NCBI GenBank assembly: GCA_941918925.1
Contig: OW799234.1
Coordinates: 42,314,412-42,378,411 of the forward strand
Source of the DNA: Phyto melanocephala
Taxonomy: Eukaryota; Arthropoda; Insecta; Diptera; Rhinophoridae
DNA length: 64,000 nt
Reading direction: 5' to 3'
In this document: in pieces, positions 44,147 to 55,500 of the stretch
Numbering within the stretch: the stretch's first letter is position 1
Layout: every line of letters begins with the position of its first letter
Program-made: the position numbers and the translations under genes
Notes under the pieces: model-generated
Seen by the model: the letters and a program-made list of their open reading frames with translations, nothing else
Told to the model about the DNA's origin: nothing
The model's database searches: none

Positions 44147-44268
44147 ACAATTTAAACACACACACTTTTATCACTTTTATTACACAGATAGTTTTAGCAA
44201 AATTTTTGTATTGGTATTTTTAGTAGTTTCATGATTGTGATACAATCAAAATATGTTGTAGTTTAAAT

Positions 44269-44659
44269 TCTACTACTAAAATAAATGTGAATGTGTGAAT
44301 GTTTGCTACTCTACTCAATCACGCAAAAATGGCTAAGCGGAACTAATAGAAATTTGGCACACAGATAGACAACAACTTGGGCGATTTCACGGAAATATGC
44401 GAAAAATATATTTTATGTAATTAGTTAGTCGGTTGTTCAAGGGTTTCGAGTGTATAAAACTTTGCACGTACTAGCGAAAAAATTAAATCATCCACCGTCA
44501 TCTATAAAAGTATTTTCTTGTTGAAATTTGCATTAAATCCTATCCCACTAATATATTTGATATTTTTCGCAATCACGCAAAATGAAACTAAGCGAATCAT
44601 TACATAAAGACTACATAAAGACCGTTAACTACGCAGACAAAGTCGCGGACACAGGCTAC
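44269..44659 (+). mobile_element. Non-autonomous Helitron-like element, second family
   Basis: The 5' side reads TCTACTACTAAAATAAATGT, followed by the block CAATCACGCAAAAATGGCTA and GAAATTTGGCACACAGATAG that I recognise from insect Helitron derivatives. The 3' side has ACGCAGACAAAGTCGCGGAC and ends ACAGGCTAC then T. A CTAG end may have changed to CTAC. Only 391 bp remain, with no coding capacity. It lies 13 bp before an INE-like copy. Confidence 0.55.
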
Positions 44660-44672
44660 TAAGTCCACGTTA

Positions 44673-45250
44673 AACAAGTAAGAGTGCTATATTCGGCTGT
44701 GCCGAATTTTATATACCCTTCACAACGTGTACTAATGCAATAACATTTGTTTGTATCACCATTCATCACATATGAAATACGTATATACATATAAAAAACA
44801 TACATACATACATATACAAAAAAACATCCCGTTGTAAAATTAAAAATTGTGTTTACGTAAGTGCGTTAAAAAAAAAATAAAAAAAAAAATATTTTTTTTT
44901 TTTTTTTTGGCTCAGCTGGGATTCGATGAAACGTTTACTCTGACCAGTGGTTTTTTCCTCATATCTCAGTTGCTCATGTAACTATGGTTCTGATTTTCAA
45001 TACCGATCTGCTCGAGAATATTTCTGATATTTCAATACCTGACGTGGGTCCAGGCGATGTCGGTGGGCTTCAAAAAGTTGATTTCAACATACAGACGGAC
45101 AAACTGACAAAGCTTAATCGACTCCCCTATTCATAAGCTTTCAGAAAATATATACTTTATGGGGTGGTCGAAAATGAAAATCGTAAAAATTTTACACGGA
45201 ATGACAAACCTAAATATACCCATTTACACTTTTGTGTAAATGGTATACAA
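44673..45250 (-). repeat. INE-1/DINE-1-like repeat, subfamily B
   Basis: The left edge is AAACAAGTAAGAGTGCTATA, CGGCTGTGCCGAATTTTATA and TACCCTTCACAACGTG. The right edge is GTGTAAATGGTATACAA. It has the same internal order as the copy at 23730: CACCATTCATC, an A/T spacer, GGCTCAGCTGGGATTCGATG, GTTGATTTCAACATACAGAC, and ACACGGAATGACAAACC. Confidence 0.83.
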
Positions 45251-48200
45251 AAATAAAGCCATTTTTGTGGTGTTAACAAACTGACTTCTACTTGTGGTTA
45301 GGTCAACAAAGCTCACTTTATACTAAAAATCCCACATAAAAATCTTTACAAATACACGTTAAGAAAGTTAGTTGTTACAAAAACCATTTTATATTTAAAC
45401 TCCTATTACATATCCATCCGGTGTTAAGATGCCAACAATTTGGGCGGAAAAGTATGAGGCATTTTTCCAGACATCCAATACGCCATTTCTATATCGACCT
45501 AATCCTTTCAATTGAGTGCTTGTTTTGTTAGCATTTTCCGTATAAATAACCCTTCAAGTTAATCGTTTTATTGTGCTGTTAGAGTCTTTTCATAGTCGTG
45601 ACAATTTGTGCGTAAATCTGTACATATCTCTGCCGTTAATCCCACACCATCTCAACACCCACCTTACCCTTATCAAGCTCCTGCACTTGTATTTACATGA
45701 TTATCATCTATTAATTTGAATCAGCAAATATTTCGTTAACTGGATCTTAAGTCTGCTTTACATGTGTATGTATGTATGCTTTTATGTATGAATATGAATG
45801 TTTACATTTCTGCCTCATTGTTAGAATTAGAACATTATGTTGTTATTGTTTGTTTTGTGATGGTTAATATTGCCATTACTGGTAACAAAAATAATTCCAT
45901 GTTAATAAATATTCAAACCCCTTTTTGTAACACTCGGCGGAATTCTTTTTTCTAATATTTTGTTTTTTTTTTTTGAAGCTCAATATTATTTATTTGAAAA
46001 TGTCACAAAATAATGGACAACAGACATACACACTCTCTAACAACGAGTGTCACTACTAGTGTGAGCATAAAAACGGATTTATAAAATTAGGACACGTGTT
46101 GCTGCTGTTAGCACAATCTTTTACAATACAAAACCTTTTATTAAGGGTTATTTCCCTGGTCTTCCTCTGTCATTATAAATGTTTTTCTTTTTTAGAGATT
46201 TTTAAATGCCGGAAAACATTTACTTATGATGGGTGACAAGAGTTAATTTGCATAAAGTAAATTAGATCCCTCGTGCGGTTAATGAATTTGTACTACATAC
46301 ACATACATAATGATGATTTAGAAATATTTAATACACCGTTAGTCTGTCTAGTAAAATTATTATCATGCCTGTGTAATGTGTGTAAATACTGATACCACTT
46401 TACCTGTTTGTTAGTTTGTCTACCAGGTTTCCCTTTAACAAACAATATAATTTCAAATTCCTGGATAGGGAAAGAAATATTTGTTGTATTAATTATTTTT
46501 AATTAAACATTTCCTTTAAATTCGCTTTTGCTTCAGTGCTTTGAAGCGGGAATAGAAGTTTTTAGATTTCGAATTCACTTGCAGTGAACAAAGCTTGTTT
46601 TTAAAGATTTGTTTCCATAAACAAAACAAGTTTTGAAAAAAGTATTCTGAGATTAAAAATTCTCTAAATAAATTTTTAAATTCCGGACTTAGAAATATGT
46701 AGTACCTTCGAAAAAAATTTTAATTTTGTTGTAAAGAATCAAAATGAGTTGACCATTCATAAGTGTCACATTGAATAAGCCAACAACTTTAAAATAATAA
46801 CCTTCAGACCTAGTGAATCAAGGCAGAATAAAATAAAAAAAAATCCTTTCAGTTTGTTTTTTGAGGTATTCAAATTAAAAAAAAAAACTGACAATTTCCA
46901 GAAGTGAGTAAATTTTTTTTGTGTGATAAATGCCTGCCATATTCATTTTAAAGATCGTTTCATGTAAAGGTACATCCTTGCGCTCCAATTTTGGCATACT
47001 CTTTTCAGAATTTTGTTCATAATCTCACCAATGGCAGGTGAAATTGTGGCTGCCTTGTTCCTGTATACGAGAGATTTTACGTCGGGTCAAATTAAATGAT
47101 CTTGGCAGCTAATAGAATGATCAAAAACATTAAATAAATTGCTCACCAAACTCGCCTTGCTCCAATGACTGCAACGTTATGATGTTCATCATTCTGGAAT
47201 AAGTACGATCTTCAGTGACACTTGCAAATACAACTGCAATATTCTCCTCGTTGCACACTTATCGCATATAATTTGGTAATTTAATGTCCAGTTAAGTAAA
47301 ACCGGTGCGAAATTTGGTCACAAAAGCTTGAAAAGTCTATTTATATCAACCATAAAAAGGATGTTATTTTTACGTAACACAACAACAACACAGCCCGAAT
47401 TTTAAAAATTAAATATAACGATTCGCAGGCATTGTTTGTTAGTCTATTAATGGTAGAAAAGGTAACTTTACAGAGTATTTTTCGAATGTTTTTTTAAACT
47501 GAAAAACCAACTAGTACCAAAAAAAAAACACCCTTTAAAAAAGTTTTTATTTTTTATTTTTACGAGTGAAAATAAGAAAACGGAAATTAATGTATTGGAA
47601 TGTAACTCGATGTGATTCTTGCTAACGATGCTGACACTTTGAAAATTGTATTTTTATATGATTTCAGAATTTGTAATCAAGCAAATATTTATATTTGTCC
47701 GTATTTGTGATACAATTTAGGAATATAATTTCATTTATTTAAGAAGTTTTATATTCAATACATGTAAAAGACTTATTTATATGCCATCAAATATTAACAA
47801 ATGATCAAAAATATTCTAACTTTATTTAAAGAAAACCATGTGAAAGCGACATTTTGGGTCTACTATTAGTCTGCATTGATTTTATATTAGAAACTAGTGC
47901 TCTAAACATCAAATTATAAAGCGTCGTTTAGAAACACACATTTTATTTTTTTTTTATCTATTTATTTATTTGTTTATATACATATTTATGTGCATTTTCC
48001 AAAAGTTTATACAAGTGGAATTAATTATTTTGCATTTCTTTTCACCCATAAATATAAATACAAAAGTTATACAAAAACATACTTTTTATAAGAAAATATT
48101 CTGAGATCTGGTACATCCTTTTTGTTATTTAAAATGAATTGTTTCCGTATATGATTATAAAATTTGTAAAATATATTTCATTTAATATATGTATGTAGAC

Positions 48201-48395
48201 GTACATATATTTATAAAATACTCAAATATAAAATACTCAAATTGAACAGCAAAGGAAATCTCCTTTTTCAGACTTGAACATCTTCTATTATTAATCAATA
48301 TTTCTTATCAAAATAAATTGTTATACATGATTTTATTTTAAACATTTTTTTTATTATTTTTAATGAAATAACAGAACATTTGAAGTCTGGATATT
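45251..48395. other. AT-rich stretch, no gene recognised
   Basis: No supported feature. The interval 46930-47340 is less AT-rich and could be decayed coding sequence on the minus strand, but I cannot assign it. TATG repeats occur near 45764-45780. Confidence 0.45.
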
Positions 48396-48912
48396 AAGAT
48401 GATTTCAACATACACACGGACAGACTGACAGATCTTAGTCGACTTCCCTATTCATAAGATTTCAGAAAATATATACTTTATGGGGTCAAAAATGAAAATT
48501 GTAGAAATTTCACACGGAATGACAAACTCTTATATATATATCCTTTTTCACTGTGGTCAATAATAATTATTACGGCTCTGCCTCATTTAACCCACACATA
48601 TTAGTATCAAATAAAAGGGCTTCATCAGTAGAAAAAATTAAAGCAAAAAAAAGATAAATTTCAAAATGACGCCCTAAACAAACTGGCGGATATTTTTTTC
48701 TTAACCCCATCAATATGGTATCAAATTAAAAAAGAGCTTGACTGGTAGAATATAGTTACCAATGTTAAATTTAAAAATCAAAGAAAAGTCGCAAATGATA
48801 AAGTAAAATGGCGCTAAAAATTAAATCTGAAATCTGGTGTAGTCTGCAATGATTATGATAGCGAAGGGTATAATCAGATTCGGCATGGCCGAATATAACA
48901 TTCTTATTCGAT
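48396..48912. repeat. Composite INE-like repeat, subfamily B, mixed orientation
   Basis: The part 48396-48556 matches the minus-oriented subfamily B right half (GATTTCAACATACACACGGA through CACACGGAATGACAAACTC to CCTTTTTCACTGTGG). The part 48560-48912 holds diverged repeat units and ends in the plus-oriented edge GGGTATAATCAGATTCGG, CATGGCCGAATATAACA, TTCTTATTCG. It therefore joins two oppositely oriented pieces. Confidence 0.65.
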
Positions 48913-49703
48913 AAGATAATGGTAATTTAAGAAAAAGGGTAAGTTTGGATTCGTTTTTAGAAAAAATGTAGTATGAAAATTTAACAATTATTAATAGAAG
49001 ATATTTTTAAAATTCTAAATTTTCTTTTTTTAAAGCTTCAATAATTAGCAACATTTGTTAACGTTCTGCTTAATTAAAATTTTTATTTTTCTTATTTTTT
49101 CAGGTAAGAATCAATTATGCAAGAACAATGAAGACTTAAATCAAAACGTCAGTAATAATCCGTAAGTAATATTTGTGTTAAACAATAATCTTACAATTAT
49201 TAACCTTCGCTTTTATAGTATCTGGCCGGGTAGATATTTTGCATTTAATTTGTTAACCACTTGCAGAGTTTTCACCAAATCTCAAAATGTTTTTGACTCA
49301 GTTATTAGTCTTTTTTGCAAATTTCCCGGTAATTAATAAGAAAAAAAGATTCTATGTAAGTTTTCATAATTTTTTTAATTTTGTCTATTAATATACAGGG
49401 TTCTAAACGTATATTACCGAGGTAGATGAGTAGATGCATTAAATGTTATATAAACAGCTGTTGGTTTTCATACTTTAGTAACAAAAACTAAATTAAAGCT
49501 ATTGAAGAAACAATTGCTATTGTATAACATCGTATTGTCATAAGTTGTAACAAATTTCATATAAAATAAATTAGAAAAAATTTATATATTTGATTGCATA
49601 ATCAGATACGGGTGTTCACATCAAGCTCGGGTTACGATTTGGTATTCATTATCTTCTGACGTGCATTTTACTTTAAATATTTGACAATATATACAGCATG
49701 TTG
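48913..49703. other. AT-rich stretch, no recognised feature
   Basis: Nothing supported. Confidence 0.45.
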
Positions 49704-50228
49704 TAAATAAAGGGTCCGCCAAATAACTTTTTTTTTTTTTAAAAGCTATAAAAAAATTGTACCTTCGGCTGTGTGGCACGTATCGCCTTCCTGTTGAAAT
49801 CAAATGTTGGCAATATCCTCCTCTTCAATTTTTGTGAACAATAATTCGTTCAACATGACCCGATAACGATCGCCATTGACTACAGCCACTCCTTGCTCAT
49901 TTTCAAAGAAAAAAGGCCCAATTATGCCTCTGGACCAGAATCCGCACCAAACAGTGACTCGTTTTGGGTGTATCGGCTTTTCAATGTATGCGTGCAGGTT
50001 TTCTGTGCCCCAAATGCCAAGATCCGCCAAGATCAAAATGAGCTTCATCTGAAAAGATGATTTTTTTTTTTGGCAAAATCGGCCAAAGTAATGTCGCAAT
50101 ATTTCCCAGCATTCGTTCAGCGGAAGAATAAAACGAATTATCTGTCAAATCAGACATGAGCTAAGTGTTACCATTCACGAAATAAGCACTAGTTGAAAAA
50201 AAACGTTATATGGCGGACCCTTTATTTA
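49704..50228 (-). mobile_element. Mariner-type element with about 30-bp TIRs, deletion derivative
   Basis: Left terminus 49704-49735 (TAAATAAAGGGTCCGCCAAA then TAACTTTT) and right terminus 50196-50228 (AAAACGTTATATGGCGGACC then CTTTATTTA) are inverted repeats with two or three mismatches. The 525-bp interior encodes the middle of a transposase on the minus strand. The element abuts an INE-like fragment at its right side. It is a different family from the GGTTAAATTTTAAG elements, as the termini are unrelated. Confidence 0.85.
49755..50110 (-). pseudogene. Transposase catalytic-core fragment (DDE_3, mariner/Tc1 superfamily)
   Basis: On the minus strand the region near 50060 reads IFSDEAHFDLG in one frame, which holds the first catalytic aspartate. 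After a frameshift it continues as IWGTENLHAYIEKPIHPKRV, TVWCGFWSRGIIGPFFFENE and GDRYRVMLNELLFTKIEEED. Past a stop and a frame change comes FQQEGDTCHTAE, where the second catalytic aspartate (QQD in the family) is E. The N-terminal DNA-binding domain and the end of the protein with the third acidic residue are deleted. Function would be cut-and-paste transposition; this copy is dead. Confidence 0.85.
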
Positions 50229-50615
50229 CTTAGGAAATGTACATTCGAAAAACGCATAATTTTAGAGCCATGAACTCTGTTAATGCATTTGGACACAACT
50301 GTATTTTATTCGATGTGGGAAGGACATGGGTTTTATGAAGTGCTCTTCCATTACGAGCTATAACTCTCTTCCTGATATTTCAATACCAAAAAAATTTTGA
50401 CTGGCAAAATTTGAGCCAGCTAGCTTTTTCGGTCCGACCTCTATCGTGCTCTTAACAGACGGACAGACGGACCGACATAGCTAGATCGTTATAAAATTAA
50501 ACCCCGATTTAGAAAATATATACTTTATGCGGTCTAAAATGGATGTTTCGATGTGTTACAAACAGAATGACGAAATGAATATATGAATTGAATTTTTTTT
50601 GGTGGCGGGTATAAA
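50229..50615 (-). repeat. INE-1/DINE-1-like repeat, subfamily A, partial
   Basis: It contains AGGAAATGTACATTCGAAAA, GGACACAACTGTATTTTATT, CAGACGGACAGACGGACCGA, GTGTTACAAACAGAATGACG and the terminal GGTGGCGGGTATAAAA. The half bearing the CGGCTGTGCCGAA end is not seen on the other side of the adjacent transposon. Confidence 0.8.
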
Positions 50616-51196
50616 AAGAGTAAATTTTGATCATAAAAAGATAATGACAAATTACACTTATACCATGTTTTGCCTTGATTTGTCGGTTGTGTTTCGTTTA
50701 TCGTTGTTTTTTTAATACACGATACACGCATACGGAGGGAATTGCAATTTTATTTCTTGTATATCGCAGTTTTTGCAAATGGTATTTCCTTGTATGTATT
50801 AAGTTTTTAGTTGAAAAGAGTCAGTTAACTTTTGTGTGGTAAAATGGAAACGTAAATTTTGTCGTTTTAAAGCATACAAATAAGTCAAAATAGAAAACAT
50901 GTTCCATTGGAACAAAAGTTAGACATTTTAATACGTTTCAAACTTAGAGAAAAAATTGGGAGAAGTAGCTTCAGCTACTGTAAGAACAATTTGTAATCGT
51001 AATAAGAACAGGAAACAGGTCTATGGAAAAGCTGGTACACATTTGCAGGTCGAACCAGTTTAAAAAAAAAAGTTCATTAATTGTAAAAATGGAGTCCCTT
51101 CTATCCATTTAAGAAAATAGTCAGAATCAGAGTCGAATGCCATTTTAAACTTTCGTCTTTCGTTGTTCATTTTGTCGTCGAATGTATGGGACCAAT
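50616..51196. other. AT-rich stretch, no recognised feature
   Basis: Nothing supported. Confidence 0.45.
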
Positions 51197-51436
51197 GGGT
51201 GCCCCGGTAGACTAGCCAGTAGTGTGCTGGTTTACTAATTTAAAGGCTGCGGGTACGTTTCCCGCCAGAGACTCTGGACTGGTCTGCTTCTCTTCCTCTT
51301 CTATTCTAACTATTTCTATTCTTATTTTATTCTTCTCTTTATTTCTATATTAAGGTGTCACAATGGACCGTAATGGTCTCCGGATGAGGGTTTGAGGGTA
51401 ACTTTGCACCAGCCTCACCTACCTACCTACCTAATA
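51197..51436 (+). mobile_element. tRNA-derived SINE, copy 2, with target-site duplication
   Basis: It begins GGGTGCCCCGGTAGACTAGC, with the A-box-like TAGACTAGCCAGTAG and a B-box-like GGGTACGTTTCC, then CTCTGGACTGGTCTGCTTCT shared with copy 1 at 14713. The 3' part is longer than in copy 1 and ends in an ACCT tetranucleotide run. GGACCAAT (51189-51196) and GGACCCAT (51437-51444) flank it as an 8-bp duplication with one mismatch, which fixes both ends. Confidence 0.8.
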
Positions 51437-51831
51437 GGACCCATTTACCGCCGCAAATCATGGTATAAATGTACCCATTTTATTGTTTTAGGAATTTTTG
51501 TGCTTGTACTTAAGGCTTTTACTTAAGAATATTTCATCATAATCAAGCGAAATGTTGATTTTGATTTTGTTGTAACTTTGTGCTTTTTTGAAAAAATATG
51601 ACGACATGTATGACGGTAGTCAAATCCGCAACCTCAGTCTGATATTGCAGCACACAACTGATTATTTATTCCAAAACAGTTCTTCTATTTTTAATTTTTT
51701 CTTTGTAAACACTAGCGGCCTAATTTAGGAAAATTATAAGGGATTTATTAAGAGTAAATTAGTGAATTTTCAGTTAAAAATCTGTTGTATTAGCTTTCGA
51801 TTGTTTTTAAACCCTTCAAACGGGAGACTAA
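51437..51831. other. AT-rich stretch, no recognised feature
   Basis: Nothing supported. Confidence 0.45.
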
Positions 51832-51935
51832 AAAAAGGTTATTTGTATATAAGTTTGTCATTTCGTTTGTTATTTCTAGAATATTGATTTTCAAACCATT
51901 TAAAGTATATATATATTCAAAATCAATATTTAAAT
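51832..51935 (+). repeat. INE-like repeat fragment, subfamily C
   Basis: AAGTTTGTCATTTCGTTTGT followed by TATTTCTAGAATATTGATTTT and AAAGTATATATATATTC shows the 5' edge of the repeat. It matches, inverted, the edge at 15210-15271. Confidence 0.5.
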
Positions 51936-52284
51936 TAAATTTGCATAAAATCAATTAAAAACTCAATTTGCATAAAACACAGGGCACGGTGAAACAATCA
52001 TTCATTCACTGTTGGTCAGTCAACATTCCGTTGTATACTGGCCTGACAAAAACAAAACAAAATGATTATAAAACATTGATTGTTAAAAACAATTATTTGT
52101 TCTTATCGCTACCTAACTGGTGGCTAGAGCAGGACAAAAATAGTGATATAAATGAAAGATAATAACAAACAAGATTAAAAGGGTTGCTGTTTGGTTAAAA
52201 TTTCAATCTAACTCATTGTGGTAAAAATATATGAAAAAGGAAAACTAAAGTAGTTACCGAATTCAATTAACTTAAGTTCCGTGA
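51936..52284. other. AT-rich stretch, no recognised feature
   Basis: Nothing supported. Confidence 0.45.
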
Positions 52285-52505
52285 GTTAAATAGATGATAT
52301 TTACAACCAACATGTAACCACCGATTAGAGAGTGCTGATGATGAAATCGTAGCTGGTTTCGAAAATGCATTCCACTCGGCTAGTGTCGGTAAAAATATAA
52401 TTTTTCAGATTTATTCTTTCATTTATCACAATTAAAAAAAAAAATAAAAAATAAATTCTTTGTAAAAATAAAGAATGTTAATATGAACTCGAGCCTGATT
52501 AAAAT
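52285..52505 (+). mobile_element. Hammerhead-bearing repeat, copy 2 (probable Penelope-like element end)
   Basis: It shares GTGAGTTAAATAGATGATAT with 28646-28665, then the ribozyme motif, then ATTCTTTCATTTATCACAAT (compare 28781 on) and a 3' end GAACTCGAGCCTGATTAAAA resembling GAACTTGAGCCAGAATAAAA. An A-rich expansion lies at about 52432-52450. It has no inverted arm and no coding capacity. Confidence 0.65.
52320..52390 (+). ncRNA. Type I hammerhead ribozyme motif, copy 2
   Basis: Outer stem I is ACCGA (52320-52324) with TCGGT (52386-52390). Inner stem I is GAGTG (52330-52334) with CACTC (52373-52377), fully Watson-Crick. The core CTGATGA is at 52335-52341, followed by an extra T, stem II GAAATC/GGTTTC (one G-T pair), GAAA at 52361-52364, stem III AATG/CATT and C17 at 52372. 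Compared with copy 1, the outer stem changes C-G to A-T and the inner stem changes G-T to A-T; both keep pairing. Confidence 0.7.
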
Positions 52506-55500
52506 TTAAATATTAGTTTAAACAAAAACATTCGATAAAATAAAACTTCAATTTATATTCTTAATCCTTTAAGATAGAGGAATATATTTAGATAAGTCCG
52601 TCTGTCCGTGTTTTGTGTTGCACAACCTTGTTATGGCTCTACTACATCAATTTATCAGATATGCTTTCGATATTTTTGCTAGTGAAAATCGCACATTATC
52701 TTTACAAAGTCAGATTGTGCAGCTCGCAAAACTTTTGCTACGTATATAGCAAATATGTACCTTTGTCAACATTTTCAGAAAATCTTGGTTCAATGTGTCA
52801 ATTACTAACAAAGATATAAGCGAAATAATTTGTTTGGAAAAAAATTTCAATTTAAAGTTAAGATTATCGTTTAGCTAAAAAAAGCTAGCAGTCGCTTATA
52901 CATACCTTCTTATAAAAATTTATCATTTAACTTTAATTTTTTCTAAACTATCTAATACATATATTCGCAGCATGGAAAAAATTTTAATCGATTTCGTATT
53001 TATTGAATCAGTTCATACGTCATTAACATATCTGACTTCATTCAATTGATTGAAACGGTTTTTTGTTTGTGGTAAATTTTGTGTGTTTAATTGAAATATG
53101 CAAACCAATGTGCTGGTTAGAACTTAATATTTATTTTAACTATTTATGAGGTATATTTTCTTTTTTAGTACCACTGCAGTTTTTTACTTAGTAAATTTTT
53201 TTTTAATATATTGAAATAAAAAAAGTCACATTTAAATTACCTTGGTGGTACTGATCTCGACCATCTTTCAATGTTAATGGGACATTTTTATAGATTTTTA
53301 ATGTATTTTTTACTTATTTCGTTCTCATTATTACCTGTGGACAGATTATTTGGCCATAAAAAGAAAATAAATGAATATTTATTTATTCGTCTATTATTGT
53401 CTTTGTCTTTGTTTTTTTTTTTGTTGACTCATACTTTCACATTTCAATAAAAACCAAAGTCAACATTAACAGCATCCCTATTGAAATCTTCTCAGACTTC
53501 CTTATAAAACACACACTTAGTTTGTTTAGAGGCGAATGAAATGTGATTTTTTATTAAACACTTAACGACTACGAAGGTGAATATACCATGATGTTATTTT
53601 CTTCCTCTTTCTTCATCTGGTGTTCATATTTCAAAATCCTGGTAAGACCATGCTGATGATGATGACAATGATGATAGTGATGATTTTTAGTTTTATATTT
53701 ATACTATTAAATTTTATGGAAATCATTATACGACCATACTTTTATTTACTTATTTTATTGCTTTTTTCTTTGTGCGCCAATGTGTTCCACCAAAGTTTTA
53801 TGACCATGAGACATCAAAATCAATTCAGGTCACTTTAAGTTCAGATATAGTTTACTACACCTGTTAGTGGCTTCAGTTTCTGGTTAAGCTTTGATTTAAT
53901 AGTTTTTAGGTGTTAGAAATGCCAGGGAAACATAACAGCTTATGTCCAGATTACATATTTTCTTAATACTAAAATATTAATTCAAATAAAGTTGTGCCTT
54001 AGTGTGCGCAATAGCATACAATACAATTTAAGTTGAACATATTTGGCAGGATTTCAATTTGTATGCAGCACAATATTAAAGTATTTTTTTATTTCTTATT
54101 AATTCCTAGACAATAGTAAAAGCTTAAAGAAATGCCACTCACAAAAAACAAAAAAGAAGAACACAGGAGTCATTATTCAGCAACTGCACAGTGTTTGATA
54201 AAACCTAAAGTGGAAGAAAATCCTATTAAATTGAGGTGAATTTGTTGTGACATTTCTTGCAAGGTCAATTCAATTCTATCTATTTTCATGACACCCGTAA
54301 TCTTTTGATTTTTAATGTCCACTTCTATAAATTCTGTCTGAATTTGCATTTAATAATATTGAAGCCAATTTCTTTAATAATATTATTCCTGTCAAAATGA
54401 GCTGTCAACTTTAATAGCAAACGTGTTAAATGGTTTAACATTCGATGAGTAAATAGACAGACGGACTGACAAGCCAACGAATGATTGAACATACGGATGA
54501 ATAAATGCACTGTCATGGGCAAAATATGTATATAAAAAGTTCTCTTTTTAATGGTTTTTTTACTTCCGCTTCGATTCCTTCTCTGATTCGTTTTTTTTTT
54601 TTTTTTTTTTGTTTAATTGAAGATTACGATTTTTGGGCGATTCTTTATTTGTGTAGTACGTGACAGAAACAAATATTACGCACAGACAACCTCCGTCTCA
54701 CCAATCTATGCATTTATGTACGTATCTGCCTTTAAAGCATCCATACTTCAGTTGCTTATATGGATGTGTGTGCTATAACGTTTTAGTAGAGTGTTTTATT
54801 TTTTTAATTTATTATGTTTTTTTGTCGTTGTTATTTTTCGTTTTCATTAAAAGTTTAATTGATGAAACGTTTAACGGAAATGCATTTAAATTTAATCTAC
54901 AATTTATGTTTGTAATTAATACAACATGACACTTGTGCACCATTATTATTATTATTATTATTTTGATGTTGATGTGAATGTGTTCTTTTTCCAGTTTTAG
55001 TTTTGAATGTTCATTCAATTTTATATGCATTTCAACTGAATACATACACATTCACTAATTTAGTCACTCATTATATTATTCAGGAGATGAATTGACATAC
55101 ATTCTCCTAACGAACAACAACTATGTTAACAAATACATTTTCAAAAATAACAATTAAATACGAAAAACAATACAAGAAATAACTATAATTAATTGAAGTG
55201 TTTGTTAGAGTGAGAAATTAAACATTAGCACTTATTTAGGTCGATCTCGTTTCAAAAATATTTTTGAAAAATCTTAACAATTAGTAGAATATTCATTTAA
55301 ACTTGTAAAAATACACACTGAGCTAGTCGCGATTTATTAAGAAATTTTACAAAATAGTGATACAATGAGCGGCAAGGAAACATAAGTTTCTCTTTTTATA
55401 AAAAAAAAAAACAATATCCGACAATTTTTACGATTATCTGCAAATAGTTGAAGGACCTAAAAATTGGTAAACGGTCAACAAAAGATATTGTTTTTTTTCT

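Noticed and set aside
51197..51275. tRNA gene candidate
   Set aside because: Same as above; flanked by a target duplication, so it is a SINE insertion.
53638..53690. CTGATGATGATGAC as a further hammerhead core
   Set aside because: It is a GAT/ATG triplet run with no stem II and no GAAA at the right distance.
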